From: Scytalidium lignicola
Taxonomy: Eukaryota; Ascomycota; Leotiomycetes
Direction: 5' to 3'
Assembly: GCA_002812745.2 (NCBI GenBank)
Contig: NCSJ02000288.1
Location: 1-55,001, forward strand
Length of the DNA stretch: 55,001 nt
Part shown: positions 1 to 11,103 of the stretch, one piece after another
Numbering within the stretch: position 1 is the first letter of the stretch
Layout of the letters: every line of letters starts with the position of its first letter
Program-made: the position numbers and the translations under genes
The notes under the pieces: model-generated
The model's input: only the letters and a program-made list of their open reading frames with translations
Databases searched by the model: none
What the model was told of the DNA's origin: nothing

Positions 1-2548
1 GTTTGAACATTGATTACTCTCTTTATAACTTGTTTATTAATGAAGTTTCTTTTAGCTTCTGAATTAATCAAGGCCTTTACTAGCTTTTTGTATAGTTTTA
101 TGTTTATATATAATAAACTTTTACTGTTTATAATATAAAGATTAATGTTTTTAGCATTGCTAACTGATATATTATCTTTGATTTTCAGTATTCTCTTAAA
201 GTTCTTCAAATAATATTATTTGTCTTTTTACAAGATCTTATAATTTTAGTCTATCTAAACTTTTATTATTTATAAATATATATATATCTTGTACTTATTT
301 TATTATTTCATTTCTTAAGTGTTCTTTTATTTTAGTGATAAAGACATTACTTTCCTTGGAAATTCCTTTTTTAACATTTAAAGGGTAAGTTATTACTTCT
401 TAGTTGAATTGTTAATTAATTCTCTGTATTTATTTGTCCTTACTTAGTAATATTATAAGTAGTTTTAAAGATAATGAATTTTCTTCTAGTTAATTAACTA
501 AGAGTAAAGTTTCTACCTCTTAATTAGTCTGTTTAACAATGATTTCCATAAGTTTCTTTTATTCTTGTTCAGTATAATACTATTCAGCTTTAAGCAATTG
601 TTCTACTGATTTTCTTAAGCCTTAGATTTCTCTGTATTATGTTTTTACCTTAGCTTAATCTTGTTAGAAAGTCAGTATTAAAAGTCTTTCTTGTTATAAG
701 TTGTATTAACCTTATATAACATAACTTAATCCTTTTTTTTATCATTATTTAAGCATCTTTGGGCATTTAGTCAAAGTCATCTTGGATTTAAGTCCTTTTT
801 ATTGATAAGAAGGACTTGTATATTCTTTTCTTTATAATAATACTCTGGATGTTAATCTTGTAGACTAAAACAAGATTTTCAAGATCAAACTCTTATTCTT
901 TAACAATTACTTTCTCTTATTATATAGTTTTATAAAGTTAGCTTTTATTTAAGATTTTTTATCCTCTTAGTCCTTTTATGCTAATTGTTAGATAATATTT
1001 CAGGATTAATGCTTTTTTNAAAAACAAGATATTATTCTGTTAGTATAACCTTGAAGTTTACTAGTATAATTATCTAGATTCTACTGATCTTTAAAATTGA
1101 TTTTCATCTGTTTAGGTTTTTAATTTCCTCCTCATCTTAAGAGTATCTTATATACTAAGTTCTTCTCATTATTACAAATGTTGTCTTATTAGCTTCCTTA
1201 CTGAATATCTCTTTTAAGTTTAAGCTTTTTTNCTTCAGATGATTTTGATAAGATATTCATAATTCTTAAGACTTTCATAACTTTAACCTTGACTAATGTA
1301 CTTGACTTATTGTCCTTCTTATGAGTATTTATTATATATTTAAGAAGTTTACATTTAAAACATAACTTGTTTTTTCTTCTTTTGTCAAGTTTTTTTAAAG
1401 GAAATTCTAAAGGAATTCCTTTTCTTATTTCTTCCTTCAAAGTACTTTTTTTCTTTTNTCTTTAAAAGTNTTTCNTTTCTTTATAATGTCTAATTCTATA
1501 AAGTCTTCTTGATTCTTCTTATTGTTAGTCTTTCTTTAGTTAAAGTAAAATCTACCNTTTTTTGTTTAAGCTCATTTTATATTACTTGTTCTTGATCTTA
1601 ATAAACAAGTTAACAAGAGTATTAAATGTAATAATTATAAGTTATTAATATAGTTCCTCTTTGATAAAGTCCTTTAAGTTGATCTTATACTAATGTATAT
1701 ATACTTCTTCTTCTTAGTTAACTGATATTATATACTAATAATAAAGTATTATATATTCATTAAAACTCTTAGTTTGTCTAAGGTAAATTAGTTGTCTCTT
1801 AGTATTTCNTTTTTTCATTAATATCCTTATATAAGTGTTTAAGTTCTTTAGTATAGTTGACTTAGTTTATAATGATGTTGATTACTTCTTACTTCTTTAT
1901 TTCTTTGTTCATTATGAACTATTTATCCTTAAAAGGTTAAAACCAAGTTTTAACTACTCTTCTCAAGTATATTAATGTTTATAAAACCTTATACATGTTT
2001 TCTAATAATAGTTGGTTATTCAGCATTAAATAAGTTCTTATTTGTATAAGATATACTTTTAACTTCTTTTTATCCTTATAAAACAAGTTTAATCTAGTAA
2101 TCTTAACTTCTTTAAGTATTATTATTAAGATTTGTTTAATATTATTCTTTAGTTCAGAGTTTAGATCTAAGTCTAGACTTAAAGTTCTTAGTATTAAAAC
2201 TAGNTTTAGATTAGATTTAAGTAATAAAAGTGTTAGTTTCTTTCTTATAATTCTTGATGATTTTTCAACAGTTAATCCTTTTATTAACTTAATAAGTTGT
2301 TTTAATAGTATAACAACTTTCTTTAACACTTCTTCTTAGATATTAGTTTTCTTGATAATTTAGTTCTTACCTTAGTCTTTTTCAGAATTATCTTCTGAAC
2401 TTTCCTCAGATCCTTCTTCAGATTCCTCTTCAGATTCTTCTTTAAAGCCTTCTTCAGAATTTTCTTTAAGTTGTTATTCATTATTATTATTATTTATTAA
2501 TATATTTGTTTTTAAATCCTAATTCATCAAGATAAACAATGTTCAAAA
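1..2548 (-). mobile_element. RIP-decayed Ty3/gypsy retrotransposon, gag part
   Basis: Minus-strand relic reading away from the LTR at 2549-2887. The reading frame at 1979-2329 ends in a decayed Retrotrans_gag-like stretch (pattern F-Y-x-D-x-x-K-L-K-x-Y-L-x-Q-I-R). The frame at 1198-1440 holds a damaged zinc knuckle, with C-F-K-C kept near 1345-1360. Stops and Ns break every frame. Bases 1-380 are the reverse complement, by eye, of 23,500-23,880, so the same family continues there into protease and polymerase. Gag-like segments also match the copy at about 14,700-16,540. No functional product is expected. Confidence 0.7.
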
Positions 2549-2887
2549 TGTTATAAAATTATATTATCCAGGTTATTAGATAACAAGAGTAAGGTAAATG
2601 TTTAAGGATAATAGAAACAGGAGATACTTAAGTAAATGATTAAGTTAAAGGCAAGATTTAGTAATATATTTAAGTTGAACATAAGAAGTTTACTCTTATG
2701 TTCTTATAATGTATTTATATAAATAATAAAATCCAACTAGACCTCTTAAACTTCTTAGACTTCTTAGACTTCTTAAGTCTCTTAGGTCCTAATCATGTTA
2801 TATGATTGTTAAGTTCTTTATATACACTTTGCTGTGTATCAAGCCTTAAGCTTATACTAATCAACTTGTTAAGTTAAATCCATAACA
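2549..2887 (-). repeat. RIP-decayed LTR, family 1
   Basis: The 339-bp block begins TGTTATAAAA and ends CCATAACA, the TG..CA ends of an LTR. It aligns along its length with the undecayed LTR at 18,597-18,953, and the differences are almost all C-to-T or G-to-A. It lies at the 5' side of the minus-strand gag relic, as expected for a 5' LTR. No target duplication was recognised. Confidence 0.75.
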
Positions 2888-3890
2888 TCTAAGCATTTTT
2901 ATTTATACTTCTATTGATGATTTTCTAATTATTAATCTTAAAAGCTCTTAATTTGATAAAGTCAAGTTAATTCTCTATGATTTATTCAAAATGATTAATA
3001 TAAGACTTATATCTTAGTTTCTAAGAGTATATATTATACAAGATTAGGAAAAACATACTATTTCTCTTATTTAAGATGAGTATATCAAGAAGATTCTTGA
3101 TTAATTTGAGTATAATAACATTAAACCTTATTCTACTCCTTTTTAAGGTAAATATAACTGAGTTCATAGTTAAATATAATAATATAGCTACTCCTTAAAA
3201 TGTTTAGCTTTATTCTGAAAAAATTAGTTTTATTATGTATTTCATGATGTAAATATACCTTGATTTGTCCTTCTTAGTCTTCAAACTCTTATAATTCCTT
3301 TAAAATCCATCTTCACAGCACTTGAAACTGGCTAAACAAGTCTTTTAGTATTTACAAGGTACTTAAGATATTAGAATTACTTTTAAAGGTGATGGAAACC
3401 TTGATTTCTATGGTTTTAATGACTTTGATTATAATAATTGTTTGGAAATGTATTGTTTTATTATAAGTTACCTCTTCTTTTTAAGTAATAGACTTATTTC
3501 ATAATGTTATTAATGATTACCTTGTATTACTTTGTCTATTACAAAAGCTAAGTACTGTACTCTCTCTAAGGCATTATATAAAGCTATATAGCTAGCTAGA
3601 TTATTGTCAAAACTCTAAATCAATGTTATAAACTCTAAGATCACCTTAAATGATGACAATTAAGGCTTCCTTTTTATAGCTAAGATAACTGAGTAATCAA
3701 AAAGAGCTAAACACATTAATATTAAATATTACTTTATACATGAAAAGGTGTAATCAAGAGAGATTGTTTTAAATTATGTCCTTATTGTAAATATAATGGT
3801 TGACAACCTTACAAAAGCTTTGAATTCAGTTAAACATACAAAGTTTATAAATTTGTTAAGCTTAAAATCGATTACTTTGAATTGATTACT
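2888..3890 (+). mobile_element. RIP-decayed Ty1/copia element, RNase H end
   Basis: Plus-strand relic. Near 3,715-3,860 the translation follows the end of a copia polyprotein: a K-H-I-N-I-K-Y-Y-F-I-H-E-K-V stretch, then D-N-L-T-K-A-L, the usual RNase H tail (consensus D-I-L-T-K-A-L). Stop codons from CAA and TGG interrupt the frame. The part from about 3,500 is repeated in inverted orientation at 6,061-6,436. The rest back to 2,888 is A+T-rich and no domain could be assigned by eye. Confidence 0.65.
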
Positions 3891-4130
3891 TTGAAATCAA
3901 TTACTTTAAATTAATAAATTTCCTATTTTAAGCTTTGGTATTATACTTAAAACATTTTATTTTATAGCTCAAGTGTCTTTGTACTTGTTTTTATATAAGA
4001 TTTAAGGTACTTTTACATTAATTTTCAGTACTTCAGTAATATAAGGGTATGTTATAATATCCTATGTACTACTTTAAGCATTACTTTCTTATTACACATA
4101 ACTTTCATTTTAAGTAATCTTATTAGTTAG
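3891..4130 (+). repeat. Decayed copia 3' flank, probable LTR, inverted partner of 5850-6060
   Basis: This follows the copia RNase H stop codon. Its reverse complement recurs at about 5,850-6,060 with mostly transition differences. Position after the coding end suggests the LTR, but terminal TG..CA could not be fixed because of RIP. Confidence 0.45.
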
Positions 4131-4960
4131 CTCTCTTTACTTGTGTATATACATAATTATTATAATAACATAATATATTTAAGTAACCCTGATTATATAA
4201 CCCCTTGTTATGCTTAATTCAACAAAAATAACCTTTAAAATNAAAAAAAGATTTGTTAATCTTCTTAAAAGAAGTAATACAAAAAAGTATAATTATATTA
4301 TAACAGTTAAAACATATCATATAAGTTAGATTATTATAAAGATTATTATAAAGACAATTAAACATAAATATAATACTAATACTACTTTATAGTATATATG
4401 TGAAATTAAATTCTCTACTTAGCAAAAAAAATTGAAAACACACTTGTACTTCACTTTCTAAGAAATCAACAAAGCTTCGAAAAGGAAATTAAGTATATTT
4501 AAAATCTAAAAGATTATATATTAACAGATTAACCAAATAAGTATTATAATAATTATTATAATAATTTATTAACTTTTTATAATTAATATTATAATATTAT
4601 TCCTTTATATATTTTCTTTACAACTAAAGAACAAATAATTTAAAGTAATCAAATAATATAAGCTTTTCTTGAAAATTTTAAGTAAATTAAACTTCTTAGT
4701 TTTATTAAACAGTATAATATATACAAAAATAATGAAAATTTATTCTTTGTTTTATTAGAAGATAATAAACATATAAAAGCAACTTTAATACTAAGCAAAA
4801 TTAAAAAGTTACTTTATTATAAGCTTATCTTTTCAAGTTATGATAAACTTTATATAATAAAGGATTTTCCAGAAGTAATATTTATTACTTAATCATTTAA
4901 AATAACATTAGTTTAACACTTAAAAACTTTATAATACTAAACTATTTTATTAATTTTCAT
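4131..4960. other. A+T-rich sequence without recognisable content
   Basis: Very A+T-rich DNA lying between the inverted copia ends. No open frame, repeat boundary or RNA gene could be recognised. Confidence 0.6.
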
Positions 4961-5160
4961 ATATGTCAGTTCACCTGTAGCACGAAGTACAGTACGCAAT
5001 TATACGTAATATACTCGTTGTGCTATTCCATGGTTGTTCTACGATTAGGGGTAGGAGAGCGAAGCTGTAGGAGCTTCGCTCGTTCCCACTACCTAATCAG
5101 GACTAGCCTACAGGGGCACGTGAATATCACGTGTACGTAACCACTATTCTACCAACAATA
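4961..5160. repeat. G+C-rich undecayed island with two hairpins
   Basis: Normal-composition DNA of about 200 bp with sharp A+T-rich edges. It holds an inverted repeat GAGCGAAGCT / AGCTTCGCTC (5,057-5,066 and 5,072-5,081) and a second one, CACGTGA / TCACGTG (5,117-5,123 and 5,127-5,133). Length and structure fit a small late-inserted element or an LTR fragment. No coding frame was seen. Confidence 0.5.
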
Positions 5161-5849
5161 TATATACATATAAATTATACTAATCTTTATATTAATTCTT
5201 ATGTAAATTATTCTTTTTAAATATTTTTATTAATATTATTATTTATTTTTGTATAAATCCNTTTTTTTATTATTAAACTTTGATTAATTATATTTTCTTT
5301 TATCAATTTTCTACAAGATTAATTATTTAATTATAATGATAAAATTAGTAATCAACTACTTTCTTTATTTTCTAATAATTATTCTATTATTAAAATGAAT
5401 TTTATACGAAGTAGCAAAGATTGTGAATATTATCGTTAATCTTTAAATATTTATAACAAATTCTTATCATAATAAACTTTTACATTTTAGTATAAATCTA
5501 ATCGAATNAAAAAGCAATAAAAGTATAATTGTTAAGGCTATGGCTTAAGGCTACGCTTAGTCATTTCGTAATCATCGCACATCCTCGGTTAGCTTAGTCA
5601 TCATAGATCATAGCTTTTAGTCGCTTTGTAGAGCCTTAAAATAGAACTATGCTTATTTCTCCTACTTCTTTTAACTTATAGTATAACAATAATAATTTAA
5701 TAAAATACATTAAATTGATTATGTTAAATTAAAGCATATAAAGTATAATATACAATATAAAATTACTCAGAATATATTATAGCATTATACAATAATAACT
5801 ATGTACAAGTAAAAGAATTAATTAATAAAACTATTTAAAGTAAAAATCA
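5161..5849. other. A+T-rich sequence with a less decayed patch at 5,525-5,650
   Basis: No gene seen. The patch at 5,525-5,650 has more G and C than its surroundings and repeats short words (GGCTATGGCTTAAGGCTACG-like, and CTTAGTCAT twice). Its origin is unknown. Confidence 0.5.
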
Positions 5850-6436
5850 TGTATAATAAGTAATGTAATGTTTAAAGTAGTACATAAGATATTACAACAT
5901 ACTTTTATATCATCAAAACATTGGAAATTAATGTAAAAGTATTTTAAATCTTATATAAAAACAAGTGTAAAAACACTTAAACTATAAAACAAAATATTAT
6001 AAGTATAATACTAAAGCTTAAAATAGGAAATTTATCAATTCAAAGTAATTAATTCAAAGTAATCGATTTTAAGCTTAACAAATCTATAAACTTTACACAT
6101 TTAACTAAATTCAAAGCTTTTGTAAAGCTGTTAACTACTATATCTACAATAAAAATGTAATTCAAAATAATCTTTTCTAATTACACTTTCTCATATACAA
6201 AGTAATATCTGATATCAATGTGTTTAGCCTTTTTCAATTGTTTAATAGTCTTAACCATAAAAAGGAAACTTTAATTATTATTATTCAAGGTAATTTTAAA
6301 GCTTATAACATTAACTTAAAATTCTAACAACAATTTAGTTAATTATATAACTTTATATAATACTTTAGAAAAAGTATAATACTCAGTTTTTATAATAAAC
6401 AAAGTAATATAAAGTAATTGTTAATAATGTTAAAAG
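5850..6436 (-). mobile_element. RIP-decayed copia 3' end, inverted copy
   Basis: Reverse complement of about 3,500-4,110. It reads as copia RNase H on the minus strand (K-H-I-D-I-R-Y-Y-F then S-F-T-K-A-L) followed at lower coordinates by the same 3' flank. It is cut at 6,436/6,437 by an LTR of another family. It faces the plus-strand copy tail to tail. Confidence 0.65.
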
Positions 6437-6763
6437 TGTTATAAAACCCTTAATTACTAATATATGATATAAGCTTAATTACTTTATAAGTTTATCTATA
6501 AGAACAAGCTGATTAAAGTTTTATGAATAGTAAAGTATATTATAAAGTTATAACTTAAGTTGAATATAAGGTTCTTAACTAAAACTTAGAAAGTATATTC
6601 TTATATAAATATATAATAACCTTAGGTTTAATTAGTCTAACTTAGTATAACCTTATACCCTTTATACTAGTATATACCTTTTGCATAAGTTACATGACTT
6701 AATACTCCTTGTTAATCATTGATGCCTTATAAGTTATTTTCTAATGCTTATCAGATTATAATA
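6437..6763 (-). repeat. RIP-decayed LTR, family 2 (copy 1)
   Basis: Starts TGTTATAAAACCC and ends near TTATAATA. It aligns with the blocks at 10,801-11,103 and 16,544-16,861 in the same orientation, sharing for example the words AACTTAAGTTGAATATAA and GAGTATATTCTTATATAA. It sits at the 3' side of the minus-strand gypsy relic. Confidence 0.65.
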
Positions 6764-9700
6764 ATAAGATTCATAATATTATTCCCTTTTTGCCTTAGTG
6801 TTATCCTAACACTTAATTAATAATGTTAAATAATCTTCATTGTTTGTTAACTATACTCTTTATTCATTATGTCTTTTAAATAATCTTACTATTAACAATG
6901 TATAAAACAAGTTAATAATATTAAAACATTTAGATTTATCATGACTATTTAATATCATTTTTACAAGTTTAACAACAAGGATTGTATACAATCTTATAAA
7001 TCCTAGAAATGTTCAAAGTACACTTATAAAGGTTACTATTGTAAAAACCCTAGGCTTAATACTAATAAGATAAACTATTATCTTCAAGAAGAAGAATAAT
7101 TATCCATTAAAAAGAAAGTTACTTTAGTTAAATTCTTAAGATTAGAAAAGTAACAAAAGTAGTTAAAATTCTGTGCTTATAAAATGCTTAAACATAATAC
7201 CTTCATCTTAGATAAACTAGAGAAGATTAAAAAAAAAGGAAAGATTAAAGAAGGAAAAACTAGACTCTTTAGTCTTTATTAAAAGCTTATTATATCTTCT
7301 TGATAAAGGCAAACAATATTCCTCAACTAACCTCTTTATACTAAGTACTAACGTTGTTAATCCTTCATTTATCTTGTTAACTCAATTAATTCCCTTTCCT
7401 GAAAATCTCTTTTAACTAAAGTTTAATAATAACTCTTTATTATCTTTTTAGTATTTTTCAGATGTTTAATAAGTTCTTATAAATTGTCTAATTCTAGAAA
7501 TCCTTCTTATTTGACTAAATACTGAATTTTCTTATATTAGTATTTATAATCCAAAATTTTCTTAATAACTTATTCTTTATCTAGTTTTAACTTAACTTTT
7601 ATACTTAATGTTAATAGTATATTCATAAGTATTAGTTTTAATAATATTATATAAAATACAAGATGTATTCTTATAGTTTTTAATAACTTCAACTTAATTA
7701 TTATTAATTTATAAACTTCTTCAACCTTGAATAGTCTTAATTTTTTAAATTCAAGCTTGTTATTTAATTGTTTAATTTATATGTTTTTTCTTTAAAGGTA
7801 AACTTTATCCTTCTTTTTATATATAAGTTCTATATTATGTTTTTCATTATAATATACTTTTATTTTTTCTTTTACAAATTATATTATATCTATTACTTCA
7901 GTATATATCTTATACAGCTTCTCTGTTAATTTATCTACTAAATCAAATAATAATCATAATTTTACATTTATCTAAAACCTATTAAGTTCCTTTCTATAAT
8001 TCATATAGAATAATGTAAATCTTGTTATCTTATACTTTAAACTATTATAAGCTAATTATACTAATAATAACAGTTTATACTAATCATCTTGCTTATAATC
8101 TATATAACATTATAAGTACACTTTTAATGTCTGATTTAATCTTTTTGTCTAACTATCAGTTTATAAGTAAAATATTATTAATATTCTTCTATCAATATTT
8201 ATACATTTAATTAATATTTCCTAAAACTTTAAGGTAAAGTATATATCTTAATCTGATATAATGTCCTTTAATACTTTAAACAATGTCATTATATATTATA
8301 AGAATACTTTTATTACTTCTTCTACATCTTATATCTTATTTTATAATACAAAGATTGTATATTTTGTAAAGATATTTATTATTATTAAAATACTATCATA
8401 GTCTTTTCTTGTTACTAAGTCCTTTGACTTTAGTAATTTAGTAATGAAGTCTTAAGTAATTGTTTATTATAGTTATACTAGTATTTCAGTAAGTTAAAGT
8501 ATCTTATAAGGCTTAAGCCTTAAGTCTCTTGTCTTATTGTAAATATTATACTCCTTTATAACCTCCTTAACTGTTTACTTCATTTAATATGAATAATAAT
8601 CCCTTTGAATCTTATAATAAGTCCTTTTAACCTTAAAATGTTTATTTTATAACAAAGTATACTATTCTATCAAGAATTCCCTTAATAACTTTTCAAGAAT
8701 ATATAACTTCTTGTCTTAATACTATAACTTATCAATTTACTCTTATTATTCATTACTCTTCAAGAACTCCTTATCTTTTATATTATCCTTATTTAGTTTC
8801 TTATAGATTTTCTTAATCTAAGTCTTATTAACCACCGTTAATATAAACATTAATTATCCTTAATTATAAGTAACTCTTTCTTTATTATCTATTAAGACTA
8901 TTCTTTATAAGCTTAACTCCTTGTCCATGTATTCTAACTTTTAATTTAAGGTATTTGCTTATCTGTTGTTTATTCTTTTAATATATTGAATTCTGAAATT
9001 ATATTTTGACAAAGTTTCCACTTATCTAACTTGTCTTACATTTAGTTCTTTAGATAATATAAAATATTTCAAGTTCTGATAATCTATTAATATTTCGATT
9101 TGTTCTCTTGTCCTTATAATATATATCTTTCATTTCTTCAACATATTTATAATTGTTAATAATTCCTTATTATAAATAAGATAATTCTATTCTACTAAGC
9201 TGAACTTTCTTGAATAGAATACAAGTAGTTTTTACCTCCTTTGCTTGTCTTATTAACTTAAGACTATGTTTAAAATATAGTTTGATGTATTTATCTTAAT
9301 CTGAACAAGTTTGTTTAAGTTAAAAATCCTAAGGCTTTGATCTTCCTTAAATACCTCCTTAACTTTATTAAAGATATCTTGTTATTCTTTTTTNCCATTT
9401 ATAAAGTATATTCTTTTTAGTCAACTTAGTTAATAGTAATATTATTCTTGAATAATTTCTTATGAATTTCTAATAATAATTTGCAAATCTTAAAAANGCT
9501 TTATAACTCTTTTATTATTCTAAGTATTACTTATTCTCTGATAGTCTTGGTTTTTTCCTTAGTTGTCTTAATTTCATTTTCTATAATAATATATCCTAAA
9601 AATTATACTTTTATTTTATAGAATTTACATTTCCTTAGTTTATATTTAAACTTTGCTTTTTATAATACTTTGAGTATTACTTTCATATATACCTTATAAA

Positions 9701-10800
9701 CCTTTAATGTCTTTAAGTATATCAAAATGTTATCTAAGTATACTATAACAAATTTCTCTAAGTATTCTCTAATACTTCTGTTTATAATCCTTTATATCAT
9801 AACTAGTATGTTTGTTAATTTAAACAGCATAACTAATAACTTATATAGTCTATATTTAATTCTAATAACAACTTTCCATTTATCCTCTTCTTTGATTTTG
9901 ATAAAGTTAAATGTTAATTATAAATTTAATTTTGTAAAGTACTTAATACCCTTAAGCTTGTCTTTAATGATTTTTATCAACAATAATAAATAATAATCCT
10001 TGATCATTCTTTTGTTCAGACTTTTATAATCTTTACAAGGCTTGCCTTTTGGATTATCTAGTTTCTTTACAAATAACAATGATATTCTTAATGAAGAGTT
10101 CAACTTCTAGTATAGTCTTCTCTTAATTATTCTATTTAATTATTCTTTTATCACTTTATCTTCTGTTATTATCATTAAATACACTAGTCTAAATAATAGT
10201 TAAAATCCTTCTTTTAAGTTGATTTCATAGTCTTATAACTAATGTTTTAATAATATTAAGTCTTCTAGTCTTTCNTTTAAATAATTTTATTTATTCTTAG
10301 TATTCTTTAAGAATATACTTAAGACTCTTATTTTATCTTGATTAACTTGAAATCAAACTGATTTCTACATCCTTAATTATAAGTTAACTAAGTTTAATCA
10401 CTTAAATAACTTTAAGTTCTTTGTCCTTTATAACTCTTATTAATACTTTTAATAGTTCTTTCTGTGGAAATTTTATAATTTCTTCTTGTTAATCTATCCT
10501 TGGATTACTCTTTTACATCTAAGGTATACTTAGTATTATCTTAAAGTTTTTAATATAAGTTATATTAAACATTACTTACTTTTAATAACTTGTCTTAACA
10601 ATTATTATCATTAGCTTAATCTTTACTTTAACATTTTGTTTAACAATAAAGCTATTTACAAGTTTAACTAGATATTTATAATCTTTAACTTAAGTATTTA
10701 TATTTAATTTCATTATAACTTTTAACATTATAAAATTTCTTATAACTCCAAAATCTAATAATACTTTTACTTTTTGTCTAATTATAATAACCTTTAAAAA
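6764..10800 (-). mobile_element. RIP-decayed Ty3/gypsy pol, copy A
   Basis: Minus-strand pol. Reverse transcriptase lies at 9,918-10,103 (D-Y-K-S-L-N-K then K-Y-F-T-K-L-N-L, compare D-Y-R-x-L-N-K..F-T-K-L-D-L). The catalytic box reads Y-L-D-N instead of Y-x-D-D at 9,729-9,740. RNase H is near 9,000-9,070 (R-Q-V-R-x-V-E-T-L-S-K-Y-N-F). Integrase should lie at about 7,800-8,900, but I assign that by position only. The copy stops in the protease region at 10,800, where a family 2 LTR begins, so gag is missing. Stops and Ns throughout; it is dead. Confidence 0.75.
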
Positions 10801-11103
10801 TGTTATAAAACCTTTAATCACTAATACATAATATAAGCTTGGTCACTTTGTAATTTATCTATAAGAACAAGCTGATTAAAGTTTTATAGATAGTAAAGTA
10901 TATTGTAAAGTTATAACTTAAGTTGAATATAAAGTTCTTAATTAAAGCTTAAAGAGTATATTCTTATATAAACAAAATATAGTTAGTATAACCTTAATAC
11001 CCTTCTATATACCTTATACTACTTGTATAAGTCATATAACCTAACATCTTGTTGATTATGAACATTTTATAAACTGTTACCTAGTGTTTATTAAGTTATA
11101 ACA
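10801..11103 (-). repeat. RIP-decayed LTR, family 2 (copy 2)
   Basis: TGTTATAAAA..TTATAACA, 303 bp, same orientation as 6,437-6,763 and 16,544-16,861. It lies between gypsy pol copies A and B and would be the 3' LTR of copy B. Confidence 0.7.

Noticed and set aside
4250..4300. Mitochondrial DNA insertion, suggested by high A+T
   Set aside because: No mitochondrial gene motif; copia and gypsy relics with RIP-type changes on both sides explain the composition.
8022..8210. Short plus-strand frames in the A+T-rich block, including those at 9727, 12135, 13587, 27703 and 28293
   Set aside because: Ile/Leu/Tyr/Asn-rich products of A+T-rich DNA opposite identifiable minus-strand transposon domains; not membrane proteins.
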